Of a stretch of DNA of 64,000 nucleotides, positions 9,553 to 21,671 are shown piece after piece. Position numbers and translations under genes: made by a program. The stretch comes from Pseudomonas sp. (GTDB lineage Bacteria; Pseudomonadota; Gammaproteobacteria; Pseudomonadales; Pseudomonadaceae), in assembly GCA_030603065.1 (NCBI GenBank), contig JAUVYN010000007.1, forward strand, positions 21,189 through 85,188. The letters are read 5' to 3'. Positions within the stretch are counted from its first letter, which is position 1; every line of letters begins with the position of its first letter. Below the pieces are notes generated by a model. It was not told where the DNA came from, ran no database searches, and was given only the letters and a program-made list of their open reading frames with translations.

Positions 9553-10764
9553 TCAGGGCAGACTCCGGTTCTCCGCAGCATGACTCACCGTATTGCCGTC
9601 ACTCTGTGCCTGCGCCTGTAGCAGGAAGCCTTCAAAGCGTTTCACCACCGCCCCCCAGTCCAGCTGACACGCCTTGTGCCGCGCATGCAGCCGTACGCCG
9701 CGCCGTCCTTCGTCGTCATTTATCAGCCAGGAAAGGTTATCCAGGAACTGGACTTCATCTGCCACTGCTGCCAGGCAACCGCTGTAGCGGTCGCTGATGT
9801 GCTGATGTGCCGCGGCAGCGTCGAAGGCGCATACCGCAAGCCCTGACGCCATGGCCTCGGTGACCACGTTGCCGAAGGTCTCGGTCAGGCTCGGGAACAC
9901 GAAAATATCCGCACTGGCGTAAGCTGTCGCCAGCGCTTCGCCAGTCAGGGCGCCCGTGAACCGAGCATCCGGCAACTGTGCCTCCAGGGCGGTGCGCTGA
10001 GGGCCGTCGCCGACTATTACAAGCTTCAACCGGTCCGAATGGGGCATCTTCCGCAGTTTCTGCCAGCAGCGCACGAGCAGCGGCAGATTCTTTTCCACCG
10101 CCAGACGTCCGACGTGTAACAGCACGATATCCCTGTCCCCCGCCTGCCACTGCATGCGTGTGGATGCGTCCCGGTGACCAGGGTGAAAGCGCTCGCAGTC
10201 GACTCCTCGGCCCAGCAAGGCCAGGTTGTTCACGCCCAGCCGACTCAGTTCGCGCTGTTGCGTAGAGCTGGCGGTCAGCGTCACCTGGGTCAGGTTGTGG
10301 AACCAGCGCAGATAGCGGACCGCTGGAGCATGCAGAAGCCCCAGTCCGTAATGTTCGCTGTACTGCTGAAAATTGGTATGAAAGCCACTGATCGCAGGGA
10401 TGCCCAGACGCCTGGCGATCCGTAGGGCGGACCAGCCGAGCGGGCCTTCGGTGGCCAGATACACTGCGTCGGGACGCTCTTTCTGCCAGAGCCGACTGAT
10501 CGCATGTCCTGCAGGCAGACCCCATTGCAGCTCCGGATAGCCCGGCAGGGGCAATCCTCGAACTCGTAGCTCGAGGCAGTCGGGTCCGCGGGTGGTGCCC
10601 AACTGCTCGTGGGCCTGCGCAGGGCGTAGTAGCTGCAGCCTGTGCCCGCGGGCGCGCAGCCCTTCACTCAGTCGGCCAAGGGTATGCGCGACGCCGTTGA
10701 TCTGCGGTGTATAGGTTTCGGTGACCAGCGCATAGCGCCGGCCGGCGATCGGAGTATTTGTCAT
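9553..10764 (-). CDS. Glycosyltransferase family 4 (group 1)
   Basis: Predicted GT-B glycosyltransferase of 403 residues. The N-terminal acceptor half begins with VTETYTPQINGVAHTLGRL. The C-terminal donor half has LHVGRLAVEKNLPLLV, VIVGDGPQR and FVFPSLTETFGNVVTEAMASG, the EX7E-type nucleotide-sugar motif. It resembles GDP-mannose-dependent alpha-mannosyltransferases. Homologues of this gene lie near cysZ and trxB in Pseudomonas, as here. No signal peptide is seen. Donor and acceptor are not determinable from sequence. Confidence 0.88.
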   Translation of the reverse strand: MTNTPIAGRRYALVTETYTPQINGVAHTLGRLSEGLRARGHRLQLLRPAQAHEQLGTTRGPDCLELRVRGLPLPGYPELQWGLPAGHAISRLWQKERPDAVYLATEGPLGWSALRIARRLGIPAISGFHTNFQQYSEHYGLGLLHAPAVRYLRWFHNLTQVTLTASSTQQRELSRLGVNNLALLGRGVDCERFHPGHRDASTRMQWQAGDRDIVLLHVGRLAVEKNLPLLVRCWQKLRKMPHSDRLKLVIVGDGPQRTALEAQLPDARFTGALTGEALATAYASADIFVFPSLTETFGNVVTEAMASGLAVCAFDAAAAHQHISDRYSGCLAAVADEVQFLDNLSWLINDDEGRRGVRLHARHKACQLDWGAVVKRFEGFLLQAQAQSDGNTVSHAAENRSLP

Positions 10765-10817
10765 TCGCGCAGTATTGACGGCGATGGTGATCGCCGCATG
10801 ACAGCGGTGTGACCAAT

Positions 10818-11552
10818 TTATGGCAGTCGCGGGCGCTCGCGAATCCAGAGAAGGGTCGAGCCTGCGACGGCGGCAGGCATCACGATCAGGTTTACCAGCG
10901 GAATCAGCATGCCAATGTATACAGGCAGTCCGAAACCCAGTGACAAGGCCCGGTGACCACGCATCCAGCGCAGCATGTCGGTGAAGCTGATCTGATCATT
11001 ATCCGCCTGATAGTCCAGATACTGCACTGCCATCATCCAGATACCGAACAGAATCAGCAGCGGCGAGGCTATCAGATTGATCACCGGAACGAGCGTAAGC
11101 AGCAGCAGACCTATCAGGCGGGGAAGGTAGTAGCCGATCTTGCGCAGTTCACGCGCCACGCTGCGCGGCACGACCAGCATGACGTCCTTCAGGCTGGGCG
11201 GCGCACTTACCAGGCCCCGCTCGCGCTCGGCCACCCGGTCGGCCAGAAACCCGTAAAAGGGGGAGGCAATCAGGTTGGCCAGCATGGTGAAACTGAAAAA
11301 CAGAACCATCAGCAAAACCACTGCGAACAGCGGCCAGAGCAGCCACTCGAGAAATCCGAGCCACGCTGGTAGCTGTGGGACCAGTTCTTCCATCCAGGCT
11401 CTGAAGCGGCGAACCGCCCAGGTGATGCCGGCGATAAAAACCGCCAGGTTCAGAAACAGGGGAATGACGACGAAGCGGCGCAATCCGGGCTGGCGGATGG
11501 TGCGAAGCCCCTCGCGCAGGTAATCGGGGCCGCGGGTCACGGCTTGATACAT
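10818..11552 (-). CDS. cysZ: Sulfate transporter CysZ
   Basis: Inner-membrane sulfate permease of 244 residues (E. coli CysZ has 253), feeding cysteine synthesis. Four long hydrophobic stretches are visible, and the sequence from YLREGLRTIRQPGLRRFVVIPL through FGLPVYIGMLIPLVNLIVMP follows the family. The ATG at 11552 is preceded by AGGAAAACACTC. A much longer frame reaching 11858 overlaps the divergent peroxiredoxin gene and is rejected. Its setting, back to back with a peroxiredoxin and thioredoxin reductase, fits sulfur and redox metabolism. Confidence 0.92.
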   Translation of the reverse strand: MYQAVTRGPDYLREGLRTIRQPGLRRFVVIPLFLNLAVFIAGITWAVRRFRAWMEELVPQLPAWLGFLEWLLWPLFAVVLLMVLFFSFTMLANLIASPFYGFLADRVAERERGLVSAPPSLKDVMLVVPRSVARELRKIGYYLPRLIGLLLLTLVPVINLIASPLLILFGIWMMAVQYLDYQADNDQISFTDMLRWMRGHRALSLGFGLPVYIGMLIPLVNLIVMPAAVAGSTLLWIRERPRLP

Positions 11553-11687
11553 GAGTGTTTTCCTGATGGTTAGCGATACGTGGCTGCCGCGATAAAGGTA
11601 AACTATCTGCCTGATTGAAGCTTTGGAATATCCATAGACCCGGGGGTGCCCTAGTATGCACCCTCGCAAGACCACGGAGAGTATCGC

Positions 11688-12287
11688 ATGGGCATACTGG
11701 TCAACCGGCCGGCACCAACCTTCAAGGCGCCGGCGGTCCTGGCAGATGGCTCTATCGTCGACGAGTTCGACTTCGCCAGCCTGGCTGGGCGTTATGTCGT
11801 CCTGTTTTTCTGGCCGCTTGATTTCACATTCGTGTGCCCCTCGGAAATCATCGCCCATGACAATCGCATGGACAAGTTTCGTGCGTTGGGGGTAGAGGTC
11901 GTCGGGGTATCGGTGGACTCACAGTTCACCCATTATGCCTGGCGCAATACACCTGTGGAGAAAGGCGGAATCGGGCCGGTAGGGTTTCCGATGGTCGCTG
12001 ACGTCAAGCACGAGATAACGCGTGCCTATGGTATCGAGCATGATGAGGGCGTCGCGCTGCGTGCGTCCTTCCTGATAGACCGCGAGGGGATCGTTCAGCA
12101 CCAGGTGGTGAACAATCTGTCTCTTGGGCGTGAAGTCGACGAAATGATTCGCCTGATCGAGGCCCTGCAGTTTACCGAAGAGCATGGCGAAGTTTGCCCT
12201 GCCGGTTGGCGCAAGGGGCAGAAAGCGATGAAAGCCGACGCCGATGGCGTCGCCAGCTACCTGGCGCAGCACGCCCGTACGCTGTAA
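11688..12287 (+). CDS. 2-Cys peroxiredoxin, AhpC/Prx1 family
   Basis: Thiol peroxidase of 199 residues that reduces hydrogen peroxide and organic peroxides. The peroxidatic Cys50 is in FVCPSE, preceded by DFTFVCP, and the resolving Cys170 is in EVCPAGW, so this is a typical 2-Cys enzyme. CGGAGAG lies before the ATG. The thioredoxin reductase gene follows 92 bases downstream and probably recycles it through thioredoxin. P. aeruginosa has the same gene pair (peroxiredoxin then trxB2). Confidence 0.93.
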   Translation: MGILVNRPAPTFKAPAVLADGSIVDEFDFASLAGRYVVLFFWPLDFTFVCPSEIIAHDNRMDKFRALGVEVVGVSVDSQFTHYAWRNTPVEKGGIGPVGFPMVADVKHEITRAYGIEHDEGVALRASFLIDREGIVQHQVVNNLSLGREVDEMIRLIEALQFTEEHGEVCPAGWRKGQKAMKADADGVASYLAQHARTL

Positions 12288-12346
12288 CCGGTTTGCGAGC
12301 GGCGTTCGGTTTTCCCCTTCTCGAACGATCGCTCCGTTTTCATTGA

Positions 12347-13327
<981 letters not shown>

Positions 13328-13348
13328 GTTACGGCTGTGACCTGAATG

Positions 13349-13370
13349 CCCCGCTTCGGCGGGGTTTTTT
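13349..13370 (+). terminator. Rho-independent terminator after trxB
   Basis: CCCCGC-TTCG-GCGGGG is a 6-bp stem with a stable UUCG tetraloop, followed by six T residues, 22 bases past the stop. Confidence 0.95.
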
Positions 13371-13376
13371 ACAGGC

Positions 13377-13400
13377 AAAAAAAACCGGCTTGCAGCCGGT
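13377..13400 (-). terminator. Rho-independent terminator of tRNA-Leu
   Basis: On the minus strand, ACCGGCT-GCA-AGCCGGT is followed by a run of eight T residues. It starts 29 bases after the tRNA 3' end. Confidence 0.92.
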
Positions 13401-13428
13401 CTGATTCTTTGCCTCACCATCCCAGGGA

Positions 13429-13515
13429 TGGTGCCTCGAGGGAGAATCGAACTCCCACTCTGTCACCAGAAACGGATTTTGAATCCGCCGCGTCTACCAG
13501 TTCCGCCATCGAGGC
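13429..13515 (-). tRNA. tRNA-Leu (anticodon CAA)
   Basis: An 87-base class II tRNA with a long variable arm. The acceptor stem GCCTCGA pairs with TCGAGGC. The anticodon stem GCGGA/TCCGT holds the loop TTCAAAA, giving anticodon CAA, which reads UUG. The TTCGATT T-loop, discriminator A and an encoded CCA end are present. A tRNA-Leu upstream of queA is also found in P. aeruginosa. Confidence 0.97.
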
Positions 13516-13637
13516 ATTGCTTGGGCAAGCCGGCGCGGAGTATACGAACCACGCAGCGCATCGGTCAATGCTCTTCATGGTCGGTCATCGGCTTTTCGGC
13601 TACCATATGCGACCTTTTCATGCGCCGGGTAGCCTCC

Positions 13638-15811
<2,174 letters not shown>

Positions 15812-15868
15812 AAAGCGCCACGGAGGCACCCCTCTCTTTTCTTTGCGTGTTCATAACAGGAGTTGCAC

Positions 15869-16201
15869 ATGAGTTTCTTCATTCCCGCCGCCGTCGCTCA
15901 GACCGCCGAAGGCGCTGCCCCCATGGGCGGTGGTTTCGAATGGATCTTCCTGATCGGCTTCCTGGTGATTTTCTACCTGATGATCTGGCGTCCCCAGGCC
16001 AAGCGCGCGAAGGAGCACAAGAATCTGATCGGCAGCCTCTCGGTGGGTGACGAAGTGGTGACCGGTGGCGGCATCCTCGGCAAGGTGCGCAAGGTGACCG
16101 ACGAGTTCATCGTTCTCGAAGTTGGGGACGGTCAGGAGCTCAAGTTCCAAAAGGGCGCCGTCGTCGCTGCGTTGCCCAAGGGTACCCTGAAAGCCATCTG
16201 A
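15869..16201 (+). CDS. yajC: Preprotein translocase subunit YajC
   Basis: Small inner-membrane accessory of the Sec translocon, 110 residues. A single membrane segment (WIFLIGFLVIFYLMIWRPQ) is followed by the typical cytoplasmic YajC domain (SLSVGDEVVTGGGILGKV). AGGAG lies 9 bases before the ATG at 15869. It is followed at 62 bases by secD, with which it forms the SecDF-YajC complex. Confidence 0.96.
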   Translation: MSFFIPAAVAQTAEGAAPMGGGFEWIFLIGFLVIFYLMIWRPQAKRAKEHKNLIGSLSVGDEVVTGGGILGKVRKVTDEFIVLEVGDGQELKFQKGAVVAALPKGTLKAI

Positions 16202-16263
16202 GAACTGCCAACAATCACCGCATCCGGGCGCCAGTGGGCGCCCGGATCGTATCGGGCCCTGAC

Positions 16264-18135
16264 ATGCTCAACCGTTACCCCCTCTGGAAATATGTGCTGA
16301 TCCTGACCGTGCTGGTTCTCGGGGTCATCTATGCGTTGCCCAACCTGTATCCCGACGATCCAGCCATTCAGATCTCCGGCTCCAGCTCGGTCCAGACCAT
16401 CGAGCAGCGTGATCTCGAGCGGATCGAGTCTGCGTTGCAGCAGGCTGGTATCGCCACCAAGGGCACCGAGCTCGGTGCCAATGCCCGTTCCGGCCTGGTT
16501 CGCCTGGAAGAGCGCGGCCAGCAGTTGGCCGCGCAGGATGTGGTGCGGCGTACCCTAGGCGACCAGTTCGTGGTCGCACAGAATCTTGCTCCCACCACGC
16601 CGCAATGGCTGATGAATATCGGTGCTGGTCCCATGAAACTGGGCCTGGATCTTTCCGGTGGCGTGCACTTCCTGCTCGAAGTAGACATGGAGCGCGCCAT
16701 TTCCAATCGCGTGAACGTCTACGAAAGCGAGCTGCGCAACCTTCTGCGCGGTGAGCGAGTCCGCTACCGCAGCATGCCCAATCAGGGCAACACCCTGCAG
16801 TTCGGCTTCGAAAACCAGCAGCAGCTGAACGATGCCCAACGCCTGATCAGTCGACAGTACAACCAGTTCCAGATGACGACTGCCACGCGCGACGATCTTC
16901 AGGTCCTCAGGCTGACCCTCACGGATGCTGAAATGTCTGAGATTCGTGAGTACTCGGTGCGCCAGAACCTGACTACCGTGCGCAACCGGGTCAACGAACT
17001 CGGCGTGGCCGAGCCACTGGTGCAGCGTCAGGGCGCCAATCGCATCGTGGTTGAGCTGCCTGGCGTTCAGGATACCGCCGAGGCCAAGCGTATTCTTGGC
17101 AAGACTGCCAACCTGGAGTTTCGTCTGGCGGCAGAACCCAATGCACCGCGCGCAACCGTAGAAACCTTCGAGTTCCGTGACGGCATGGGTCGGCCGCCGG
17201 CGGATGTCGAGCGCAGCATCATTCTTACGGGCGATCAGGTGACCGATGCCCAGTCGAATTTTGATGAGAACGGCCGTCCTCAGGTGAACATTCGGCTGGA
17301 TGGGCACGGTGGCGAGTTGATGACCCGTGCCACGCGCAACAACATCGGTCGTGGCATGGCGGTACTATTCATCGAGCAGCGTCAGGTGACTCGTCAGGTC
17401 CAGCAGGAAGTGGACGGAGTCATGCAGACTGTGGAGATTCCCGCGTTCATCGAAGAGAAGGCGATCATCAGTCTCGCTACCATTCAAAGCACGCTGGGTA
17501 ATCAATTCCGGATTACCGGTCTGAACAGCCCTGCTGAAGCCTCCGAACTGGCGCTGCTGCTGCGTGCCGGTGGGTTGGCAGCTCCGATGCACTTTGTCGA
17601 AGAGCGCACCATCGGGCCGAGCCTGGGTGCGGAGAACATCGCCAAGGGTATCACTGCGACCCAGGTGGGTTTTGCACTGGTGCTGATCTTCATGGTGGTG
17701 GTGTATCGGGCGTTCGGTGTGTTTGCCGCTGTCGCTCTGACCTTCAATCTGGTGCTCCTGCTGGCGCTGATGTCGCTGCTCGGCGCCACGCTGACACTGC
17801 CGGGTATAGCCGGTATCGTGCTGACGCTGGGCATGGCGGTGGACGCCAACGTGTTGATTTTCTCGCGCATCAAGGAAGAAATCGCTGCCGGCATGTCGGC
17901 ACAGCGCGCTGTGCATGAAGGCTTCGACAAGGCGTTCTCGGCCATTATCGACGGTAACCTGACCACGCTGCTGGTTGGCGTCATCCTGTTCGCCATGGGT
18001 TCCGGCCCGGTGAAGGGCTTTGCGGTTACCCTTTCGCTGGGGATTCTGACATCGATGTTCAGCGCCATCATGGTGACCCGGGCAATGGTCAACCTGAGCA
18101 TTGGTGGCCGCGACATCAAGAAGCTTTGGCTCTGA
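16264..18135 (+). CDS. secD: Protein translocase subunit SecD
   Basis: Inner-membrane, proton-motive-force-using helper of protein export, 623 residues (E. coli SecD 615). One N-terminal membrane helix (KYVLILTVLVLGVIYALP) is followed by a large periplasmic part containing LGLDLSGGVHFLLEVD, and then five C-terminal helices with AVDANVLIFSRIKEE, the SecD signature. The ATG at 16264 precedes LNRYPLWKY. Its ribosome site is weak, consistent with translational coupling to yajC. It lies 13 bases upstream of secF. Confidence 0.96.
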   Translation: MLNRYPLWKYVLILTVLVLGVIYALPNLYPDDPAIQISGSSSVQTIEQRDLERIESALQQAGIATKGTELGANARSGLVRLEERGQQLAAQDVVRRTLGDQFVVAQNLAPTTPQWLMNIGAGPMKLGLDLSGGVHFLLEVDMERAISNRVNVYESELRNLLRGERVRYRSMPNQGNTLQFGFENQQQLNDAQRLISRQYNQFQMTTATRDDLQVLRLTLTDAEMSEIREYSVRQNLTTVRNRVNELGVAEPLVQRQGANRIVVELPGVQDTAEAKRILGKTANLEFRLAAEPNAPRATVETFEFRDGMGRPPADVERSIILTGDQVTDAQSNFDENGRPQVNIRLDGHGGELMTRATRNNIGRGMAVLFIEQRQVTRQVQQEVDGVMQTVEIPAFIEEKAIISLATIQSTLGNQFRITGLNSPAEASELALLLRAGGLAAPMHFVEERTIGPSLGAENIAKGITATQVGFALVLIFMVVVYRAFGVFAAVALTFNLVLLLALMSLLGATLTLPGIAGIVLTLGMAVDANVLIFSRIKEEIAAGMSAQRAVHEGFDKAFSAIIDGNLTTLLVGVILFAMGSGPVKGFAVTLSLGILTSMFSAIMVTRAMVNLSIGGRDIKKLWL

Positions 18136-18148
18136 GGGGGCGACCATA

Positions 18149-19060
18149 ATGTTCAAGAAAACCATCAAGTTCATGGCGCTGCGCAAGGCATTCTATGTAG
18201 TCGCCGCGCTGCTCATGATCGGCTCGATCGCCAGCCTGGCGGTCAAGCAACTGAACCTCGGACTGGATTTCACCGGCGGTGCACTTGTCGAGCTCAACTA
18301 CGACGAGCCCGCGGACCTGGAATCCATTCGTCAGACCCTGCAGGCAGCTGGCTGGGCTGACGCGGTCGTGCAGAACTTTGGGGCGTCTACCGACGTCATC
18401 ATTCGCCTGGCCAGTGATGACCCGAATCTGGGTAGTGAAATCGCCCGCCTGATTCAACGGGAAGATGCCGGAGAAGTCACCGTCAAGCGGGTGGAGTTCA
18501 TCGGGCCGCAGGTCGGTGAAGAGCTGCGTGACCAGGGTGGTCTGGGCATGCTGCTGGCGCTTGGCGGGATCCTGCTTTACGTGTCGCTGCGCTTCCAGAT
18601 GAAATTCGCTGCCGCTGCGATCGTGGCGATCTTTCACGACGTGATTTTCGTGCTGGGATTCTTCGCCTTCTTCGGTCTTTCGTTCGACCTGACGGTGCTG
18701 GCGGCATTGCTGGCGGTGATCGGCTACTCGCTGAACGACACCATCGTGGTGTTCGATCGGGTTCGGGAAAACCTGCGGCTGATGCGCACGGCGGACCTGG
18801 AAGAGGTGATCAATGTCTCGACCACCCAGACTCTGGCACGTACGTTGGCAACATCCTTCTCGACCATTCTGGTGCTGCTGGCGCTGTTCTACTTCGGTGG
18901 TGAGAACATTCACGGCTTCGCGACGGCACTGCTGGTCGGCGTGCTGATCGGGACCTATTCGTCCATTTATGTATCGAACGGCCTGTTGATGACTTTCAAA
19001 CTGACCCGTGAAGATCTGATTCCGCCACAGATCGAAGAGACTGTCGACGACCGTCCCTGA
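18149..19060 (+). CDS. secF: Protein translocase subunit SecF
   Basis: Partner of SecD, 303 residues, six membrane helices. The LGLDFTGGALVELNYDEP periplasmic start, GYSLNDTIVVFDRVREN and the ARTLATSFSTILVLLALF helix match the family. The ATG at 18149 follows GAGGGGGCGACC. It is the last gene of the tgt-yajC-secD-secF run; a terminator lies 17 bases beyond its stop. Confidence 0.96.
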   Translation: MFKKTIKFMALRKAFYVVAALLMIGSIASLAVKQLNLGLDFTGGALVELNYDEPADLESIRQTLQAAGWADAVVQNFGASTDVIIRLASDDPNLGSEIARLIQREDAGEVTVKRVEFIGPQVGEELRDQGGLGMLLALGGILLYVSLRFQMKFAAAAIVAIFHDVIFVLGFFAFFGLSFDLTVLAALLAVIGYSLNDTIVVFDRVRENLRLMRTADLEEVINVSTTQTLARTLATSFSTILVLLALFYFGGENIHGFATALLVGVLIGTYSSIYVSNGLLMTFKLTREDLIPPQIEETVDDRP

Positions 19061-19076
19061 GCAAGGACAGCAGAAA

Positions 19077-19107
19077 CAAAAAACCCGGTCACTGACCGGG
19101 TTTTTTT
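19077..19107. terminator. Bidirectional terminator between secF and suhB
   Basis: CCCGGTC-act-GACCGGG is preceded by an A tract and followed by seven T residues, so it can stop transcription from both converging genes. Confidence 0.92.
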
Positions 19108-19123
19108 ATCATGTGCGCCTGGG

Positions 19124-19939
19124 TCAGCGCTTCATCGACGGGGTCAAGTGTGGCTGGATCGCGGTAAGCACCGCCTTGAAGCACTTGGGATTTCCGGCGA
19201 CCACGTGGCCCTTCTCGAGGAACTGGTGCCCCCCGGTGAAATCGCTCACCAGGCCGCCCGCTTCCTGAATCAGCAGGCAGCCCGCCGCCATGTCCCATTC
19301 GGCCAGGCCGAACTCCCAGAATGCGTCGTAGCGGCCGGCTGCGACGTAGGCGAGATCGAGGCTCGCTGCACCAGCCCGGCGGATCCCTGAGGTCTGGCCG
19401 ACCAGGGCACGGAACATGCCGAGATAGTTGTCGAGTGCATCGATCTGGTTTTCCTTGAACGGGAAGCCGGTACCCAGCAAGGCACCTTCCAGGCTTTTTC
19501 GGCTGCTAACTCGCAGGCGCTTGCCATTGAGCGCGGCACCGCGACCACGGCTGGCGGTGAATTCTTCCTGGCGGACCGGGTCGAGTACCACGGCATGCTC
19601 GATACGGCCCTTGATACGGCAGGCAATGCTGACCGCGAAATGCGGTACGCCGCGCAGGAAGTTGGTAGTGCCGTCCAGGGGGTCGATGATCCAGACGATA
19701 TCCGCACCTTCGCCGCGGCCAGGCTGGAAGCCAGACTCTTCGGCGTGGATGCCATGATCCGGGAACGCCTTGCGCAGGTGGTGGATGATGGTCTGCTCCG
19801 CGGCCCGATCCACCTCGCTCACGTAGTCGTGCGCCTCCTTCTCGTTCACGGTCAGAACGTCCAGGCGCTCAATTGAGCGGTAGATCTGTTCCCCAGCGCT
19901 GCGCGCGGCGCGCAGGGCGATGTTCAACATGGGCTGCAT
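19124..19939 (-). CDS. suhB: Inositol-1-monophosphatase family protein SuhB
   Basis: Mg-dependent phosphatase fold of 271 residues. In E. coli SuhB also joins rRNA transcription antitermination complexes, and in P. aeruginosa it affects virulence gene control. The metal motifs AEESGF, WIIDPLDGTTNFLRG and EWDMAAGCLLIQEAGG are complete. The start at 19939 gives MQPMLNIALRAARSAGE, the form seen in Pseudomonas; an internal ATG at 19930 is possible. It is divergent from trmJ, as in P. aeruginosa. Confidence 0.95.
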   Translation of the reverse strand: MQPMLNIALRAARSAGEQIYRSIERLDVLTVNEKEAHDYVSEVDRAAEQTIIHHLRKAFPDHGIHAEESGFQPGRGEGADIVWIIDPLDGTTNFLRGVPHFAVSIACRIKGRIEHAVVLDPVRQEEFTASRGRGAALNGKRLRVSSRKSLEGALLGTGFPFKENQIDALDNYLGMFRALVGQTSGIRRAGAASLDLAYVAAGRYDAFWEFGLAEWDMAAGCLLIQEAGGLVSDFTGGHQFLEKGHVVAGNPKCFKAVLTAIQPHLTPSMKR

Positions 19940-20078
19940 ACGGGTATCTCGGAGTCGGGAGCTAGAAAAGCCGCAAAGTGTAGCAGATGCGTTGTCCAAC
20001 ATGAACGCGCCATGGTCATCAGCTGTCGGCTTTTGTAAGATGCACGGTCCGTTCGCAAAACCATCAGAGGAAGTTGCC

Positions 20079-20858
20079 GTGTTAGGCAGAGTACGCGTGG
20101 TCCTGGTCAATACCAGTCATCCCGGCAATATCGGTGGCGCGGCGCGGGCAATGAAGAATATGGGGCTGCACCAGTTGGTGCTGGTCGATCCCCAGCGGTT
20201 TCCCGACGACAATGCCACGGCCAGAGCTTCCGGCGCGGATGATGTGCTGCGTGATGTTCGCATCGTCAGCACCCTGGAGGAAGCGATCGGGGATTGTGTT
20301 CTGGTCATGGGCACCAGCGCCCGGGATCGGCGTATTCCCTGGCCGGTAGTCGACCCGCGGGAAGCGGCCGATATGGTCCTGGATCAATTGGCCGTCCAGG
20401 ACGATGCGCAGATCGCCCTGGTCTTCGGTCGTGAGGACTCGGGGCTGACTACCGAGGAGTTGCAGCGTTGCCAGTTCCACGTGCACATACCTTCGATGCC
20501 TGATTTCAGTTCGCTGAACCTGGCCGCTGCGGTCCAGGTGCTTGCCTACGAACTGCGCATGCAGGGGCTGCTTCGCGAAGGCAGTTCCACCAAGATGCAC
20601 AAGCTCGAGACCACCAATCGACAGGCGAACGTGCTGGTAACGGCGGACGAAATGGAGCGTTATTTTCAGCACCTCGAGCAGGTCCTCATTGAAATCGGCT
20701 TCCACGACCCCCAGAAACCCAGGCAACTGATGCCGCGGTTGCGCCGGTTGTATGGCCGGGTTCAGATCGACCAGGTCGAGATGAACATCTTGCGCGGCAT
20801 TCTTACGGAAACCCAGAAAGCCATCGGTGTGCAGGCGGCCGGTGAGCGGAGAAGATGA
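20079..20858 (+). CDS. trmJ: tRNA (cytidine/uridine-2'-O-)-methyltransferase TrmJ
   Basis: SPOUT-class enzyme methylating the ribose of residue 32 in several tRNAs. It has 259 residues. The N-terminal half has [36 protein letters not shown] and [22 protein letters not shown], the SAM knot; the C-terminal helical extension is also present. The start is a GTG at 20079 behind AGAGGAAG, agreeing with the family N-terminus. The stop overlaps the cysE start (ATGA). Confidence 0.94.
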   Translation: MLGRVRVVLVNTSHPGNIGGAARAMKNMGLHQLVLVDPQRFPDDNATARASGADDVLRDVRIVSTLEEAIGDCVLVMGTSARDRRIPWPVVDPREAADMVLDQLAVQDDAQIALVFGREDSGLTTEELQRCQFHVHIPSMPDFSSLNLAAAVQVLAYELRMQGLLREGSSTKMHKLETTNRQANVLVTADEMERYFQHLEQVLIEIGFHDPQKPRQLMPRLRRLYGRVQIDQVEMNILRGILTETQKAIGVQAAGERRR

Positions 20859-21664
20859 ATATGTTCGCACGCATGAAGGAAGACATAGCCAGTGTCTTCA
20901 GCAGGGACCCCGCGGCCCGTAATACGCTGGAGGTGCTGCTCTGTTATCCCGGTCTGCATGCGATCTGGCTGCACCGCCTCGCGCATGCTCTCTGGATACG
21001 CAATGCGCGGTTGCTGGCGCGCATGATTTCCAATTTCGCGCGCTGGGCAACCGGAATCGAAATACATCCCGGCGCTCGGCTCGGTAGGCGCTTCTTCATT
21101 GATCACGGGATGGGTGTCGTGATCGGTGAGACCACTGAGATCGGCGACGACGTCACGCTCTATCAGGGTGTTACGCTGGGTGGAACCAGCTGGAACAAGG
21201 GCAAGCGACATCCCACTCTGGAAAATGGTGTAGTCGTCGGTGCCGGCGCCAAGGTTCTCGGTCCGTTCACCGTCGGTGCTGGCGCCAAGATCGGGTCTAA
21301 CGCTGTGGTAACCAAGGCCGTGCCCGCTGGCGCTACTGCGGTGGGCATACCCGGGCGAATCATTCTGAAGGAGCCGGCCACCGAATTTAGCGACAAGGAT
21401 GCCAACCGCCAGGCGATGGCACAAAAGCTGGGCTTCGATGCCTACGGCGTAACCGCGGATATGCCCGATCCTGTGGCCCGAGCCATTGGTCAGATGCTTG
21501 ACCACATGCACGCGGTCGACAAGCGGCTCGAGGGTATGTGCAGTGCACTAAGCGAGCTGGGCAGCGATTACTGCGCCAAGGACCTGCCGAGCCTGGACGA
21601 GCGCGATTTCGACGCGCTCAAGGATCATCCGGCGGAACTCGATCGCCGCGACAACCAAGCCTGA
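20855..21664 (+). CDS. cysE: Serine O-acetyltransferase
   Basis: First step of cysteine synthesis, acetyl-CoA plus serine to O-acetylserine. It has 269 residues. An N-terminal helical domain ([21 protein letters not shown]) is followed by a left-handed beta-helix of hexapeptide repeats with [31 protein letters not shown]. It is translationally coupled to trmJ and lies 7 bases before a cysteine desulfurase gene, so cysteine synthesis and cysteine use are made from one transcript. In P. aeruginosa iscR would follow; here it is missing. Confidence 0.95.
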   Translation: MNMFARMKEDIASVFSRDPAARNTLEVLLCYPGLHAIWLHRLAHALWIRNARLLARMISNFARWATGIEIHPGARLGRRFFIDHGMGVVIGETTEIGDDVTLYQGVTLGGTSWNKGKRHPTLENGVVVGAGAKVLGPFTVGAGAKIGSNAVVTKAVPAGATAVGIPGRIILKEPATEFSDKDANRQAMAQKLGFDAYGVTADMPDPVARAIGQMLDHMHAVDKRLEGMCSALSELGSDYCAKDLPSLDERDFDALKDHPAELDRRDNQA

Positions 21665-21671
21665 GGTCATC

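Noticed and set aside
11553-11858. Extension of cysZ to 11858
   Set aside because: It would run through the divergent peroxiredoxin gene and its promoter; the ATG at 11552 has a ribosome site and gives the normal CysZ length.
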